Shown here: positions 1-9,463 of the stretch, piece by piece
Layout of the letters: each line of letters begins with the position of its first letter
How positions within the stretch are numbered: position 1 is the first letter of the stretch
Source of the DNA: Luteimonas sp. S4-F44
GTDB taxonomy: Bacteria; Pseudomonadota; Gammaproteobacteria; Xanthomonadales; Xanthomonadaceae
Reading direction: 5' to 3'
DNA: 64,000 nt
Assembly: GCF_022637415.1 (NCBI RefSeq)
Contig: NZ_CP093340.1
Span: 1,116,001-1,180,000, forward strand
The notes under the pieces: generated by a model
What the model was told of the DNA's origin: nothing
The model's database searches: none
Seen by the model: only the letters and a program-made list of their open reading frames with translations
Position numbers and translations under genes: made by a program

Positions 1-1296
1 GTCGGGATCGCGCAGGACGAAACCGCCCGGCGCGCCGAGGTCGTAGTCGAGGTCGATGTCGTACCAGCCCTCGGGATTGAACACGTAGCGACCCGAGGTG
101 GTGACGCCGGCCGGCGGCGTGGCGTAGACCTCGAACAGCTGCTCGGCACGGCGCGCGCGCGAATGGCTGACGTCGGTGGTCAGCGTCCAATTCGCGTTGA
201 CCTCCAATTCGGTATTCCAGCCGAACGACAGCAGGCGGTCGTCCATGGTGTTGCTGTCATTGCGCAGCACGATCGGCGCGATCTGCGACCAGGTCGAATC
301 GATTGTGGTGCCGTCGGGGCTCAGTGTGGCCTCGTCGAGGGTCGCCCGGCCATAGGCCAGACCGGTCTGCAGGCCGTACTTGTTCTCTTGCCGATCGAAC
401 TGCGAGTAGAAGAGGTCGATGGTCGAGTGCAGACGCTCGTTGGGCTGGAACTCGAGCACCGCCATGTAGCCGTCGCGGCGATTGCTGCCTTCGATCGCAT
501 AGGCCGCGGTACCGCCGAGCACGCCGTTGCCCTCCCAGCCTGCGTACTCCTTGTTGAAGTTCCACGACTCGAACTGGTGGCCTAGGTTCGGGCTGTCGAG
601 GCGGGCGTAACCGACGGCAATGCCGACGGTGTTATCGGCGAACTGATCGATGTACGAGATGCTGGCGCGGCTGCCGTACTCTTTGTCATCGCCGAGCTTG
701 TTCATGTCGCCGCGCACGTTCACCGCGACCGCGCGCTCGCCGAACGACAATGGGCGGACGGTCTTCATGTTGACCGTGCCCGACAGGCCCTGGCCGACCA
801 GCTGCGCATTGGTGGTCTTGTGCACCACGACCTGGCTGATCAGTTCGGACGGGTACTGGTCGAACTCCACGCCGCGGTTGTTGCCGAAGCTCACCTGCTC
901 ACGGCCATTGAGCAGCGCGGTGGAGAAATCGCCGGCGAATCCGCGGATGTTGAGCTCCTGCGGGCGGCCGCCGAAACGCTGTGCCGAGATGCCGGGTAGG
1001 CGCGCCAGCGAGTCGGCGATGCTGGTGTCGGGCAACTTGCCGATGTCCTCGGCCGAGATCGCCTCGACGATGGTGTCCTCGGCTTGCTTGGTGTCCATCG
1101 ACAGTTCGATGCCGCGGCGGATGCCGGTGACACGCACGCTGTCGAGCTGCACGGCGTCGCCGGAGGCCGGTGTCTGCGTCGTGGCAGTGTCGGTCGCGTC
1201 CGTGGACGCGGTGGTCTGCGCGTGTGCGCCGGTTGCGAGCATCAGCAGCGCAGACGACAGCGCAACGCTGAGCAGGTTGCGATCGAGCTTCGACAT
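1..1296 (-). CDS. TonB-dependent receptor, N-terminal 432 residues (partial)
   Basis: Outer-membrane, TonB-energised importer; the gene runs off the left edge, so only the signal peptide, plug and first barrel strands are present. The ATG at 1294-1296 follows a GGGAGGGG ribosome site and opens a signal peptide ending in a GAHAQ-type cleavage site near residue 26. The plug starts with a TonB-box-like stretch (LDSVRVTG) and carries LPDTSIADSLARLPGI and a NIRGF segment, typical of the large Xanthomonas/Caulobacter receptor subfamily (TIGR01782-like). It is divergent from a secreted alpha-amylase; in related bacteria such pairs import maltodextrins, so an alpha-glucan oligosaccharide substrate is inferred, not shown. 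The missing C-terminal barrel prevents closer assignment. Confidence 0.93.
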   Translation of the reverse strand, partial: MSKLDRNLLSVALSSALLMLATGAHAQTTASTDATDTATTQTPASGDAVQLDSVRVTGIRRGIELSMDTKQAEDTIVEAISAEDIGKLPDTSIADSLARLPGISAQRFGGRPQELNIRGFAGDFSTALLNGREQVSFGNNRGVEFDQYPSELISQVVVHKTTNAQLVGQGLSGTVNMKTVRPLSFGERAVAVNVRGDMNKLGDDKEYGSRASISYIDQFADNTVGIAVGYARLDSPNLGHQFESWNFNKEYAGWEGNGVLGGTAAYAIEGSNRRDGYMAVLEFQPNERLHSTIDLFYSQFDRQENKYGLQTGLAYGRATLDEATLSPDGTTIDSTWSQIAPIVLRNDSNTMDDRLLSFGWNTELEVNANWTLTTDVSHSRARRAEQLFEVYATPPAGVTTSGRYVFNPEGWYDIDLDYDLGAPGGFVLRDPD

Positions 1297-1423
1297 CGCC
1301 CCTCCCAAGGGTGTCCAGCAGGCAGTTGTGCGGGGCGTGCAGTCCGCATCGCAACTGGATGGATCGGACACGCCTCGCGATTGGCGGCCATGGTAGTCCC
1401 GGGGTTCGGATGCGGCGGCGCAC

Positions 1424-1437
1424 TGCATACGTATTCA
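1424..1437. promoter_or_regulatory. Candidate LacI-family operator (ACGT-centred palindrome)
   Basis: TGCATACGTATTCA has 6 of 7 base pairs symmetric about a central CG, the architecture of LacI-family operators. It lies between the divergent receptor and amylase genes. A second, weaker copy overlaps the amylase start. Assignment to a maltose-type LacI regulator is inference. Confidence 0.35.
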
Positions 1438-1497
1438 TGGCGCAACGCGGTGGCACTCGTCGACGATGTGGGCGTCGATGATGCTGGGGAGGCGACG

Positions 1498-4116
1498 ATG
1501 GGAAACGTTTACACGCGACAGCGCACGCGCGTGTGCGTGCGGGGCATTGCGCTCGCATGCCTGTGCTTGGTCGCCGGCACAGCGAGCGCGGGTGATCTGC
1601 ACGTGCCGTCGCCCGACTGGCGCGACCAGATCGTCTACTTCCTGATGATCGACCGCTTCGACGACGGCGATCCGTCCAACAACGACCAGGGCACCGGCGA
1701 GTACGATCCGAACGATCCGGCGCGCTACAGCGGCGGCGACCTCGCGGGTGTGACCCGGCGACTCGACTACGTGCAGGGACTGGGCGCGACGGCGGTGTGG
1801 ATCACTCCGCCGGTGGCGCACCAGTGGTGGAACGAGGCGACGCGCTACGGTGGCTACCACGGCTACTGGGCGGACGACTTCTCCGCAATCGACCCGCACT
1901 TCGGCACGCGCGACGACTACCGTGCCCTGTCGCGTGGTCTGCACGGTCGCGGCATGTACCTGATCCAGGACATCGTGGTGAATCACACCGCGAACTATTT
2001 CGGCTATCCCGACGGCTGGCGTGCGGACGATCCGGCGGCCGGATTCGTGCGTTTTTCCGATGCGCGCGGACGCCAGGCGCCGGTGCAGCCGCCGTTCGAC
2101 CGCAACGATGCGCGCGACCCGGCCCAGCGCCGGGATGCGATCTACCACTGGACGCCCGACATCGTCGATTTCACCGACCGCACGCAGGAGCTGACCTATC
2201 AGCTCGCCGGCCTCGACGATCTCAATACCGAGCACCCCGAGGTCCGCCGCGCGCTGCGCCGCAGCTATGGCGACTGGATCCGCGACATCGGCGTCGATGC
2301 GTTTCGTGTCGACACCGCGCTGCACGTGCCAGCGGATTTCTTCGACGATTTCCTGCACGCCGAGGATCGCGATGCGCCGGGCATCGCCGCGGCCGCGCGT
2401 GCGACCGGCCGCGAGGACTTCCACGTCTTCGGCGAGGGTTTCGCGATCGACAAGCCGTTCGAGGACACCCAGGCGCGCCGGCTCGAGGCCTATATGCGCA
2501 CCGAGGCTGGCGGTGAACGCCTGCCCGGCATGATCAACTTTCCGCTCTACGGCAGCCTCGGCGACGTGTTCGCGCGTGGCGAGCCGACCGCGGTGCTCGG
2601 CCATCGCATCGCCAGCATGGTCGCGCTGCATCCGCGCCTGCACTGGATGCCGAGCTTCGTCGACAACCACGACGTCGACCGGTTCCTGGCCGGCGCCGAC
2701 ACGCGTGCACTGCGCCAGGCGCTGCTGGCGATGATGACGCTGCCGGGCATTCCCACGTTGTACTACGGCACCGAGCAGGGGTTCTCGGGGCGCCGCACGG
2801 CGATGTTCGCCGGCGGTGTCGGCGCGCAGGACGACGCGTTCGACACCGCCGCACCGCTGTATCGCGAGATCGCCGCGATGTCGGCATTGCGGCTTGACGA
2901 CCGGCTGTTCTCGCGCGGTGTGCCCGAGGTGTTGCGCGACAGCGGCGGCGGGCCCGGTGCGCTGGTGTGGGCCACGCGTCACGAGGCCGCGCTCGCGCTG
3001 GTCGCGTTCAATACCGCCGATGCGCCGGTGCTGGTCGATGCGCTGGAGACGGGGTTGCCGGCCGGCACACGGCTGGAGGGCGTGTTCGGACTCGATGGCG
3101 ATCCTGCGCCGCTGACCGTCGCCGCCGATGGTCGGCTGACACTGGTGCTGCCGCCGCGTGCGGGGCTGGTCTGGCGGCAGCGCGGCGGTGACGCGCCGCC
3201 GGAGGCACCGCGGAGCGCGGCGCCGACACTCGATGCGCTGCCGCCAGACCCGTGGCGCGACGACGTGGTACTGCACGGACGCGCGGCGCCCGGCGATGCG
3301 TTGCGGGTCGTGGTCGACGGCGATCTGCAGCGCGCCTCGCGCGTCGTGGCCGGTGCCGACGGGCGCTGGACGGTGACGCTGCGCACCGACAGTTGGATCG
3401 ATCCGGCGCGCACGCATCGCCTGGTGCTGTGGCGCGAGGCCGATCGGACCGCGTCGACAGCGCAGCGGTTCCAGGTCGAGCGCCAGTGGCATGCAGTTGC
3501 GCGCATGGACGATCCGGCCGGCGACGATCACGGCTTGGACGGGCGCGTGGTCTATCCCACTGGCGGTCAGTGGCGGACGCAGCGGCAGGGTGACCTGCGC
3601 GGGCTGGACGTCGAGACCAGCGGCGGTGCGCTGCGCGTGACCTTGCACATGGCGAGCGTCACCCAAGGCTGGAATCCGCCCAACGGCTTCGACCATGTCG
3701 CGCCGGTGGTATTTATCGAATTGCCGGGACGTGAAGGGGGCAGCGAGGTGATGCCCCAGCAGAACGCACGACTGCCCGACGGGATGCGTTGGCATTACCG
3801 CATCCGTGCGCACGGCTGGTCGAACGCGCTGTTCTCGGCGCAGGGCGCTGACGCGGACGCCGAGGGCACGCCGCAGGCGCAGCCGGCGCGCATCGACGTC
3901 GATCCGGACGCGGCGACGATCCGCTTTACGCTGCCGGCTTCAACGCTGGGCGATCCGGCGACACTCGCCGGCGCACGCGTGCACGCGGTGACTTGGGACT
4001 ACGACGATGGGTTCCGCCCCTTGCAGCCGGAGGCGAGCGGTTCGGCATTCGGGGGCGGGGACGGGCGGCACGATGCCCGCGTCCTCGATGCGGTGGGACC
4101 GCTGCGGCTGCCGTGA
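1498..4116 (+). CDS. Secreted GH13 alpha-amylase with C-terminal beta-domains
   Basis: Hydrolyses alpha-1,4-glucans outside the cytoplasm. The ATG at 1498 follows GGGGAGG and gives an 872-residue protein with a signal peptide of about 30 residues (ends TASAG). GH13 signatures are all present: region I DIVVNHT, nucleophile Asp272 in DAFRVD, acid/base Glu313 in FGEGF and stabiliser Asp392 in VDNHD. The barrel domain spans about residues 35-510, then a beta-sandwich of the usual amylase C-domain type. From about residue 680 there is an extra module starting DPAGDDHG that resembles the glucodextranase C-terminal (DOMON-like) carbohydrate-binding domain. Its place beside a TonB receptor suggests it makes oligosaccharides for import. 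Exact product specificity (maltose, cyclomaltodextrin or pullulan) cannot be read. Confidence 0.93.
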   Translation: MGNVYTRQRTRVCVRGIALACLCLVAGTASAGDLHVPSPDWRDQIVYFLMIDRFDDGDPSNNDQGTGEYDPNDPARYSGGDLAGVTRRLDYVQGLGATAVWITPPVAHQWWNEATRYGGYHGYWADDFSAIDPHFGTRDDYRALSRGLHGRGMYLIQDIVVNHTANYFGYPDGWRADDPAAGFVRFSDARGRQAPVQPPFDRNDARDPAQRRDAIYHWTPDIVDFTDRTQELTYQLAGLDDLNTEHPEVRRALRRSYGDWIRDIGVDAFRVDTALHVPADFFDDFLHAEDRDAPGIAAAARATGREDFHVFGEGFAIDKPFEDTQARRLEAYMRTEAGGERLPGMINFPLYGSLGDVFARGEPTAVLGHRIASMVALHPRLHWMPSFVDNHDVDRFLAGADTRALRQALLAMMTLPGIPTLYYGTEQGFSGRRTAMFAGGVGAQDDAFDTAAPLYREIAAMSALRLDDRLFSRGVPEVLRDSGGGPGALVWATRHEAALALVAFNTADAPVLVDALETGLPAGTRLEGVFGLDGDPAPLTVAADGRLTLVLPPRAGLVWRQRGGDAPPEAPRSAAPTLDALPPDPWRDDVVLHGRAAPGDALRVVVDGDLQRASRVVAGADGRWTVTLRTDSWIDPARTHRLVLWREADRTASTAQRFQVERQWHAVARMDDPAGDDHGLDGRVVYPTGGQWRTQRQGDLRGLDVETSGGALRVTLHMASVTQGWNPPNGFDHVAPVVFIELPGREGGSEVMPQQNARLPDGMRWHYRIRAHGWSNALFSAQGADADAEGTPQAQPARIDVDPDAATIRFTLPASTLGDPATLAGARVHAVTWDYDDGFRPLQPEASGSAFGGGDGRHDARVLDAVGPLRLP
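1500..1513. promoter_or_regulatory. Candidate LacI-family operator overlapping the amylase start
   Basis: GGGAAACGTTTACA matches the generic LacI-family pattern TGTAAACGTTTACA at 12 of 14 positions and begins on the last base of the start codon. A bound repressor here would block transcription through the start. It may also be chance in coding sequence. Confidence 0.3.
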
Positions 4117-4149
4117 AGGGCCGCAATGGACAAGTCTCCCCTTGATCTG

Positions 4150-4168
4150 GAAAATGAGAATCGTTCCT
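4150..4168. promoter_or_regulatory. Fur box upstream of the YncE-like gene
   Basis: GAAAATGAGAATCGTTCCT matches the 19-bp Fur consensus (GATAATGATAATCATTATC) at 13 of 19 positions and stands out as AT-rich in very GC-rich surroundings. It lies 136 bp before the start of the YncE-like gene. E. coli yncE is itself iron-repressed through Fur, which supports the call. Confidence 0.6.
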
Positions 4169-4303
4169 GATAAGGGGACGTCGCGAGCCGGAGGGTTTGT
4201 CGGCGTCCGCGGTCCGGCCCCATCGCCGGCCCGTGCCTGCGGCCGCCGTGCCGCCGCAGGCTCCCATGCGGGCACCCCTCCCATCGTCCGTCCAGCCGAG
4301 TCC

Positions 4304-5407
4304 ATGCCCATGACCCCGTCCTCTCGCTCCCTGCCTTTGCTGGCCGCCGCGACCGCACTCGCGCTCGGCCTGTCGTCGCTCGCGCATGCCCAGCAGGCGC
4401 CGACCGTCGCAACGCCTGCGGCCACCGCGACCGCGCTGCCCGATGGCGTGCTGCGCCGCGATCTTGCGCGCGGGGTCTATGAAGCGCGCTACAGCCAGGC
4501 CGCGAACGCCCTGTTCGTCGCGTCCTCGGAGGCCGCGCCCGACACCAAGGGCGGGGTGATCTACCGGCTCGATCCGCGCACGCTGGAGACCCGCGGCCAG
4601 ACCCACACCGACCTGCGCAACTTCGCCATCGCGACCGACGCCAAGGGCGAGACGCTGTACGTGACCAACAGCGTCGAGCGTGGGCTGACCGCGATCGACG
4701 CGGTCAGCGGCGAGGTCAAGGGTCGGCTGCGCTTTGAAGACAAAGCGTCCGACGGCACGAATTATGGTCCGCGGCAGGTGATCCTCGACGAGGCCAGCGG
4801 CACGCTGTATGTCGGCGGTGTCGGTGCGCCGGGGCTGATCTGGGTGGTCGATGCGGCCACGCTGACGCTGCGCGCGACGATCGGCGATGCCGGCAAGTGG
4901 GTCACCGGCCTGCTGCTCGATCCGGCGGCCGGGCGCCTGTACGCGGCCAACGGCGACGGCGAGGTGCTGGTGATCGACACCGCGACCCATACGATCCAGC
5001 ACCGCTGGACGCCCGGCGACGGCAAGGAGTACCTGCTGCTCAACCTCGCCCACGACCCGGCCACCCACCGCCTGTTCGTGACCGACCATTCCAAGGGCGC
5101 CACGGTGCTGGTGTTCGATACGCGCACCGGCAAGGTCGAGCGCAGCCTGCCGGTCGGCGACTCGATGGGCATCGCGCTGCATCCCGCGCGCAAGGCGCTC
5201 TATGTGACCCATCGCGACCAGGGCACGGTCAGCGAGCTCGATGCCGACAGCTACGCCGTGCGCCGCACCTGGACGCTGCCGCCCAATCCCAATAGCTTGG
5301 AGATCGCGCCCGACGGCAAGGCGCTGTATGTGACGGTCAAAGCGCCCTTCAACAAGGACTACACCGCCAGCGCACTGGAAAGCGTGGTCCGCATCCCGCT
5401 CGAGTGA
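4304..5407 (+). CDS. YncE-family periplasmic seven-bladed beta-propeller
   Basis: A 367-residue protein with a signal peptide (cleavage near AHAQQAP, about residue 28) followed by repeated YVTNS/LYVGG/LFVTD/LYVTH blade motifs, the pattern of YncE and related YVTN propellers. E. coli YncE is periplasmic, iron-regulated and binds DNA in vitro; its physiological role is unclear, so none is assigned here. A Fur box lies 136 bp upstream, and the convergent neighbour is a siderophore receptor, so both probably belong to the iron-starvation response. ATG 4304 and ATG 4310 are both possible starts; the open frame continues upstream but lacks a signal peptide there. Confidence 0.88.
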   Translation: MPMTPSSRSLPLLAAATALALGLSSLAHAQQAPTVATPAATATALPDGVLRRDLARGVYEARYSQAANALFVASSEAAPDTKGGVIYRLDPRTLETRGQTHTDLRNFAIATDAKGETLYVTNSVERGLTAIDAVSGEVKGRLRFEDKASDGTNYGPRQVILDEASGTLYVGGVGAPGLIWVVDAATLTLRATIGDAGKWVTGLLLDPAAGRLYAANGDGEVLVIDTATHTIQHRWTPGDGKEYLLLNLAHDPATHRLFVTDHSKGATVLVFDTRTGKVERSLPVGDSMGIALHPARKALYVTHRDQGTVSELDADSYAVRRTWTLPPNPNSLEIAPDGKALYVTVKAPFNKDYTASALESVVRIPLE

Positions 5408-5459
5408 TGCCGCGTCGCGGCGGCGTCCGGATCGCAGGGCGCCGCCGCACAGCACATCC

Positions 5460-5483
5460 GAACGGACGCCACGGCGTCCGTTC
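5460..5483. terminator. Bidirectional hairpin between convergent genes
   Basis: Arms 5460-5470 and 5473-5483 are perfect complements (GAACGGACGCC / GGCGTCCGTTC), centred between the convergent YncE-like and siderophore-receptor genes. There is no long T run, so the terminator role rests on position and stem strength. Confidence 0.6.
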
Positions 5484-5494
5484 GTCGTTCGCCA

Positions 5495-7699
5495 TTACAG
5501 TGCGAGCGAGACCGACACGGTGACCGTGCGCGGCGCCGCCAGCACCAGGTAGTTGGCGCCGGAGGTGCCGCCGGTCGAGGCCCAATAGGCGCGGTCGAAG
5601 ACGTTGTCCACGCGCGCGCGCAGCGTCCAGTCGCGGCCGCCGGCCTCGAACGCGTAGCGCGTGCCCAGGTCGAACCGCGTCCAGGACGGCAGTTCCAGCG
5701 CATTGTCCGCGCGCGCGGCCTGGCGGCCGGTGTACACCGCCCGCGCATCGAGCGTGAGCCCGTCCACGCCGGGGACGTCCCAATCGATGCCGGCGTTGGC
5801 CTGCACGTCGGGCACGCCGATCACATCGTTGCCTTCATTGATGCCGTCCTGAGTGCGGCGCAGCGTGGCGTCGAGCAAGGTCAGGCCGCCGAGCACGCGC
5901 AGGCCGTCGGCCGGCTGACCGTACACACTCAGTTCCAGGCCCTCGTTGCGCTGCTCGCCGTCGGCGCTGACCCGGTAGTCCTGCTCGATCGCATTCGGCT
6001 TGGCGATGCGGAACACCGCGGCGCTCGCACCCCAGCCGCCGGCGTCGTACTTGGCGCCGAGTTCGTACTGCTTGGAGCGGAACGGGTCGAGGATCTCACC
6101 AGCGTTGACGATCGGGGTGCCGTCGGCGCTGGTCTGTGCGACGGTCTGGCCGGGCAGCAGCGCCTCGGCGTAGTTGGCGTACAGCGAGAGCTGGCGACCG
6201 AGCTTGAACACGACCGCTGCCACCGGTGTGACCACGCTGTCGTCGTAGCGGTCGAGCGGCGCGCCGGTGGTGTAGTCGTAGCTCGACTGACGCAGCGTCT
6301 GCCGGCGCGCGCCCAGCGTCAGCAGCACGCGCTCGTCGGCCAGCCGCAGGGTGTCGGCGATCGCATAGCTCGCGGTCTGGGTGCGGCTGGTGGTCAGCGG
6401 GTCGGCCATGTCGCCGACCGCAGGACTCGTCGGCGGCAGCGGGGTCGCGACCGGCGCGTACAGCGTGCCCGCCGCGCGGCGGGTGCCGGTCGCGAACGCG
6501 TTCTGCGAGTCGAGGTCGAAGAACGCACCGGTGATGCTGACGCGGTGGCCGACCGCGCCGGTGCGGAACTCGGTGCGCAGGCCGACTTCGCCGGTACGCA
6601 GCAGGTCTTCGCGCACGTTGTCGAAGCGCGAGGCGCTGAGGGTGCCGGCGGTGTCGACCCGCGGGTTGGCCAGCACGTTGTGCTCGCGGCTGTCGCGGAT
6701 GCCGACGGCCGCCCACGCCGTCGTGGCGTCGCTGATGTCGTACTCGCCGCGGACCACCCCGAACAGGTCGTTCTCGTCGGTGAAGGTCCACGGCTGGGCG
6801 AAATTCACGTCGGCCGCGGGTGCCTTCGGGATCAAGCCGGTGGGCGTGACGCTGGGCCGCGGGGCGTCGATGCGGTGGTCCTGCCAGCCCAGATCGGCAG
6901 AAAAGCGTGCGCGTTCGCCGCGATAGTCGATGCCGAGCGCCAGCACGCCGAGCTCGCGGGCTTCGCCGAGCACCGTGTCGCCGTCGCGGCGCACGGCGTT
7001 GGCGCGCACGCCCCAGGCGCGGTCGGCGCCGAAGCGACGCGAGACATCGGCCGCGGCGTAGCCCTGGCCGTCGCTTTCGTAGCCCAGCGTCAAGCGGGTC
7101 AGGTCGTCGTCGCCGGCGCGCTTGGGCACGAGATTGAACGCGCCGCCGATGCCACTGCCGCCGGGCGCCGCGCCATTGATGAAGCTGTTGGCGCCGCGGA
7201 ACACTTCCACGCGCTCCAGGAACTCGGCCGCGACATACTGCCTCGGCAGCAGCCCGTACAGGCCGTTGTAGCTCATGTCGTCGGAGTACACGGGCAGGCC
7301 GCGCACGACGTACAGCTCCTGGAAATTGCCGAAGCCGCGCGCGACCCGCACTGCGGGGTCGTTCTGCACGACGTCGGCGACACTGCGCGCCTGCTGGTCG
7401 CGCATCAGATCGGCGGTGAAGTTGAGGCTGTTGAACGGGGTGTCCATCAGGTCGAGGTTGCCGAATAGGCCGACGCGCCCGCCGGTGGCGACTTGGCCGC
7501 CGGCGTAGGCGGGTGGCAGTTCGACCTGCGAGCCGTCGGCGGTCACCAGCACGGTGTCGAGCGTGCGGGTCTTCGCGTCGGGCGCGAGGTCCTGGGCGAG
7601 CGCGGGCGCCGCCGCGATGCAGGCCAGCAGGGCGAGCGTGAGCGGGGCACGGCGCGCGCGCAGCGACGTGGTCGGCGCGGAGAACGGAAAAGCGGGCAT
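5495..7699 (-). CDS. TonB-dependent siderophore receptor
   Basis: Outer-membrane receptor of 734 residues for a ferric siderophore. The ATG at 7697-7699 opens a signal peptide ending near APALAQ. No FecA-type signalling extension precedes the TonB box (TLDTVLVTA). The plug has ADVVQNDPAVRV, VVRGLPV, LERVEVFRGANSFING and GGAFNLVPKRA, diagnostic of the TonB siderophore receptor family (TIGR01783). The barrel includes LSLYANYAEALLPG and the C-terminal RVDNVFDRAYWAS motif. The last residues are VSLAL, lacking the usual terminal aromatic of barrel proteins. Family members import hydroxamate or catecholate siderophores; the ligand cannot be told. I see no clear Fur box in the 177 bp upstream. It converges with a Fur-box-controlled propeller gene. 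Confidence 0.93.
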   Translation of the reverse strand: MPAFPFSAPTTSLRARRAPLTLALLACIAAAPALAQDLAPDAKTRTLDTVLVTADGSQVELPPAYAGGQVATGGRVGLFGNLDLMDTPFNSLNFTADLMRDQQARSVADVVQNDPAVRVARGFGNFQELYVVRGLPVYSDDMSYNGLYGLLPRQYVAAEFLERVEVFRGANSFINGAAPGGSGIGGAFNLVPKRAGDDDLTRLTLGYESDGQGYAAADVSRRFGADRAWGVRANAVRRDGDTVLGEARELGVLALGIDYRGERARFSADLGWQDHRIDAPRPSVTPTGLIPKAPAADVNFAQPWTFTDENDLFGVVRGEYDISDATTAWAAVGIRDSREHNVLANPRVDTAGTLSASRFDNVREDLLRTGEVGLRTEFRTGAVGHRVSITGAFFDLDSQNAFATGTRRAAGTLYAPVATPLPPTSPAVGDMADPLTTSRTQTASYAIADTLRLADERVLLTLGARRQTLRQSSYDYTTGAPLDRYDDSVVTPVAAVVFKLGRQLSLYANYAEALLPGQTVAQTSADGTPIVNAGEILDPFRSKQYELGAKYDAGGWGASAAVFRIAKPNAIEQDYRVSADGEQRNEGLELSVYGQPADGLRVLGGLTLLDATLRRTQDGINEGNDVIGVPDVQANAGIDWDVPGVDGLTLDARAVYTGRQAARADNALELPSWTRFDLGTRYAFEAGGRDWTLRARVDNVFDRAYWASTGGTSGANYLVLAAPRTVTVSVSLAL

Positions 7700-7876
7700 G
7701 GCGAAGCAGTCCTGTTGTCGGCAAGGGGAGGCGGCAAGGCTGGCTGAGGGCCGGGGCCCCTGGCTGACGGAGCGGCGCGGACGGGCGTGGACGCGTCGGC
7801 GACGTGTGTGAATTGTCGCATGCGGCATGACCGGCATCGACGCCCTCGTCGACGCGGGCTCGATAGCCTGTCGGGT

Positions 7877-8806
7877 ATGGACGCACCCCGCCCGGGATTC
7901 GCCGCTCCGCTGACCGCCGCGCTCCGTCGTTGGGTGCTGGGCGTGTTCCCGCGCGGGCAGAGCGGGATCGATTACGACACGCCCGCAGGCGACCCGGGCT
8001 TGTTCGGCCCGGACGCGGTCACCTGGCGAATCCATGCCGATTTTCCGGGCATGCTTGCCGGCGGTCTGTGCGCGCTGCTGCTGCAGACGCTGCATCCGCG
8101 CGCACTGGCCGGCGTGTGGGACCACTCCGATTTCCGCACCGACCTGATCGGGCGGCTGCGCCGCACCACGGCCTTCGTCGCGGGCACCACGTATGCCGGC
8201 AGCGCGCAGGCGCAGCGGTTGATCGCGCGGGTCGCTGCGATCCACGGCCAGGTGCGCGGCATCACGGCCGATGGCGTGCCGTACGCGGCGGACGATCCCG
8301 CGCTGCTGGCCTGGGTGCATGCGACCGAGGCGTATGCATTCCTGCAGGGGTTTCGCGCCTACGCCGGACTGCCGACGCCCGATGGGGTCGACGACCGCTA
8401 CTACGACGAGTCGCGCCGGGTCGCCGAGGCCCTGGGGGCACGCGACGTGCCGACGAGCGATGCGGCGATGGCCGACTACTTCGCCCAGGTCCGGCCGGAC
8501 TTGCGCTTGGACGCGCGTTCGCGCGAGGTGCTGGCAGTGCTGCGCACGACCCGCCTGCCAGTGCCGGGCGGGGCGCTGTTGCGCGGGGTATTCATCGGCG
8601 CCGGTGCCGCGCTACTGCCGCCCTGGGCCGAGGCGCTGCTGGAGATCACACTGCTGCAGCGGATCCGCTACCGCGTCTGTGCATGCGTGCTGCGCGTCCT
8701 GGCGCCGCTGTTCCGCATGGCGCTGCCCGACGGCGTCGCGCCGCGCGCGTGCCGGCGCGTGGGCGTATCGCCGGACATCCTCCGGCGCTGGCCGGGCATG
8801 GGCTGA
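7877..8806 (+). CDS. Oxygenase MpaB family protein (DUF2236)
   Basis: A 309-residue cytosolic-looking protein with no signal peptide. Conserved family features are an early LLLQTLHPRALAGVWDHSDF segment, GRLRRTTAFVAGTTYA, and WVHATEAYAFLQGF in the middle; the histidines in these motifs are the likely haem ligands. The family includes fungal MpaB (oxidative side-chain cleavage in mycophenolic acid synthesis) and is related to rubber oxygenase Lcp, so oxidation of a hydrophobic substrate is inferred. ATG 7877 is chosen because family homology begins just after it; an in-frame upstream extension looks unlike protein. It is divergent from the siderophore receptor and convergent with upp. The substrate is unknown. 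Confidence 0.8.
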   Translation: MDAPRPGFAAPLTAALRRWVLGVFPRGQSGIDYDTPAGDPGLFGPDAVTWRIHADFPGMLAGGLCALLLQTLHPRALAGVWDHSDFRTDLIGRLRRTTAFVAGTTYAGSAQAQRLIARVAAIHGQVRGITADGVPYAADDPALLAWVHATEAYAFLQGFRAYAGLPTPDGVDDRYYDESRRVAEALGARDVPTSDAAMADYFAQVRPDLRLDARSREVLAVLRTTRLPVPGGALLRGVFIGAGAALLPPWAEALLEITLLQRIRYRVCACVLRVLAPLFRMALPDGVAPRACRRVGVSPDILRRWPGMG

Positions 8807-8830
8807 GCGCATCAACGCGCGACGCGTTGT

Positions 8831-9463
8831 TCAGTCGACCCGGGTGCCGAAGATCTTGTCGCCGGCGTCGCCCAGGCCGGGCAGGATGTAGCCGCGTTCG
8901 TCCAGGCGCTGGTCGATCGAGGCGGTGTAGACCTCGACATCGGGGTGGGCGGCCTCGAGTGCGCGCAGGCCCTCGGGCGCGGCGACCAGGAACAGACCTT
9001 TGATCCGGCTGGTCCCGGCGGCCTTGAGCATCGCCACGGTGGCGATCAGCGTGCCGCCGGTGGCGAGCATCGGGTCGAGGATCAGCGCGGTGCGGTCGGC
9101 CATGTCGCCGACGAGGTTCTCGTAATAGGGCACCGCCTGCAGCGAGGCTTCGTCGCGCTTGATGCCGACGACGCTGACCTTGGCCGCCGGGATGAGTTCG
9201 AGCACGCCGGGCAGCATGCCGATGCCCGCACGCAGGATCGGCACCAGGGTGATCTTGCGGCCCTTGATGCGCCGGACCTGCACCGCACCGGCCCAGCCGT
9301 CGACGGTGGCGTCCTCGGTTTCCAGGTCCGAGGTGGCTTCATAGGTCAGCAATGTGGCGACCTCGGCGGACAGTTCGCGGAAGGTCTTGGTGCTGTTGTC
9401 GGCGCGGCGCATCAGTCCGAGTTTGTGCTGGACCAGCGGGTGGCGGACTTCGACGATCTTCAT
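8831..9463 (-). CDS. upp: Uracil phosphoribosyltransferase
   Basis: Salvages uracil to UMP using PRPP in the cytosol. The 210-residue length matches the family (E. coli Upp, 208). The PRPP-binding loop [12 protein letters not shown] is at about residues 127-138, [10 protein letters not shown] at 74-83, and the uracil-binding C-terminal end [17 protein letters not shown] is intact. The start ATG gives [19 protein letters not shown], the canonical N-terminus. It stands alone: the next upstream gene on this strand is 230 bp away behind a hairpin repeat, and uraA is not adjacent. Confidence 0.97.
   Translation of the reverse strand: MKIVEVRHPLVQHKLGLMRRADNSTKTFRELSAEVATLLTYEATSDLETEDATVDGWAGAVQVRRIKGRKITLVPILRAGIGMLPGVLELIPAAKVSVVGIKRDEASLQAVPYYENLVGDMADRTALILDPMLATGGTLIATVAMLKAAGTSRIKGLFLVAAPEGLRALEAAHPDVEVYTASIDQRLDERGYILPGLGDAGDKIFGTRVD

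Noticed and set aside
1435..3813. A 792-codon antisense open frame over the amylase gene
   Set aside because: It opposes an amylase with all catalytic motifs and lacks any recognisable domain.
7700..7876. A Fur box upstream of the siderophore receptor
   Set aside because: I found no AT-rich 19-mer comparable with the one at 4150-4168; a weak match would be guesswork.
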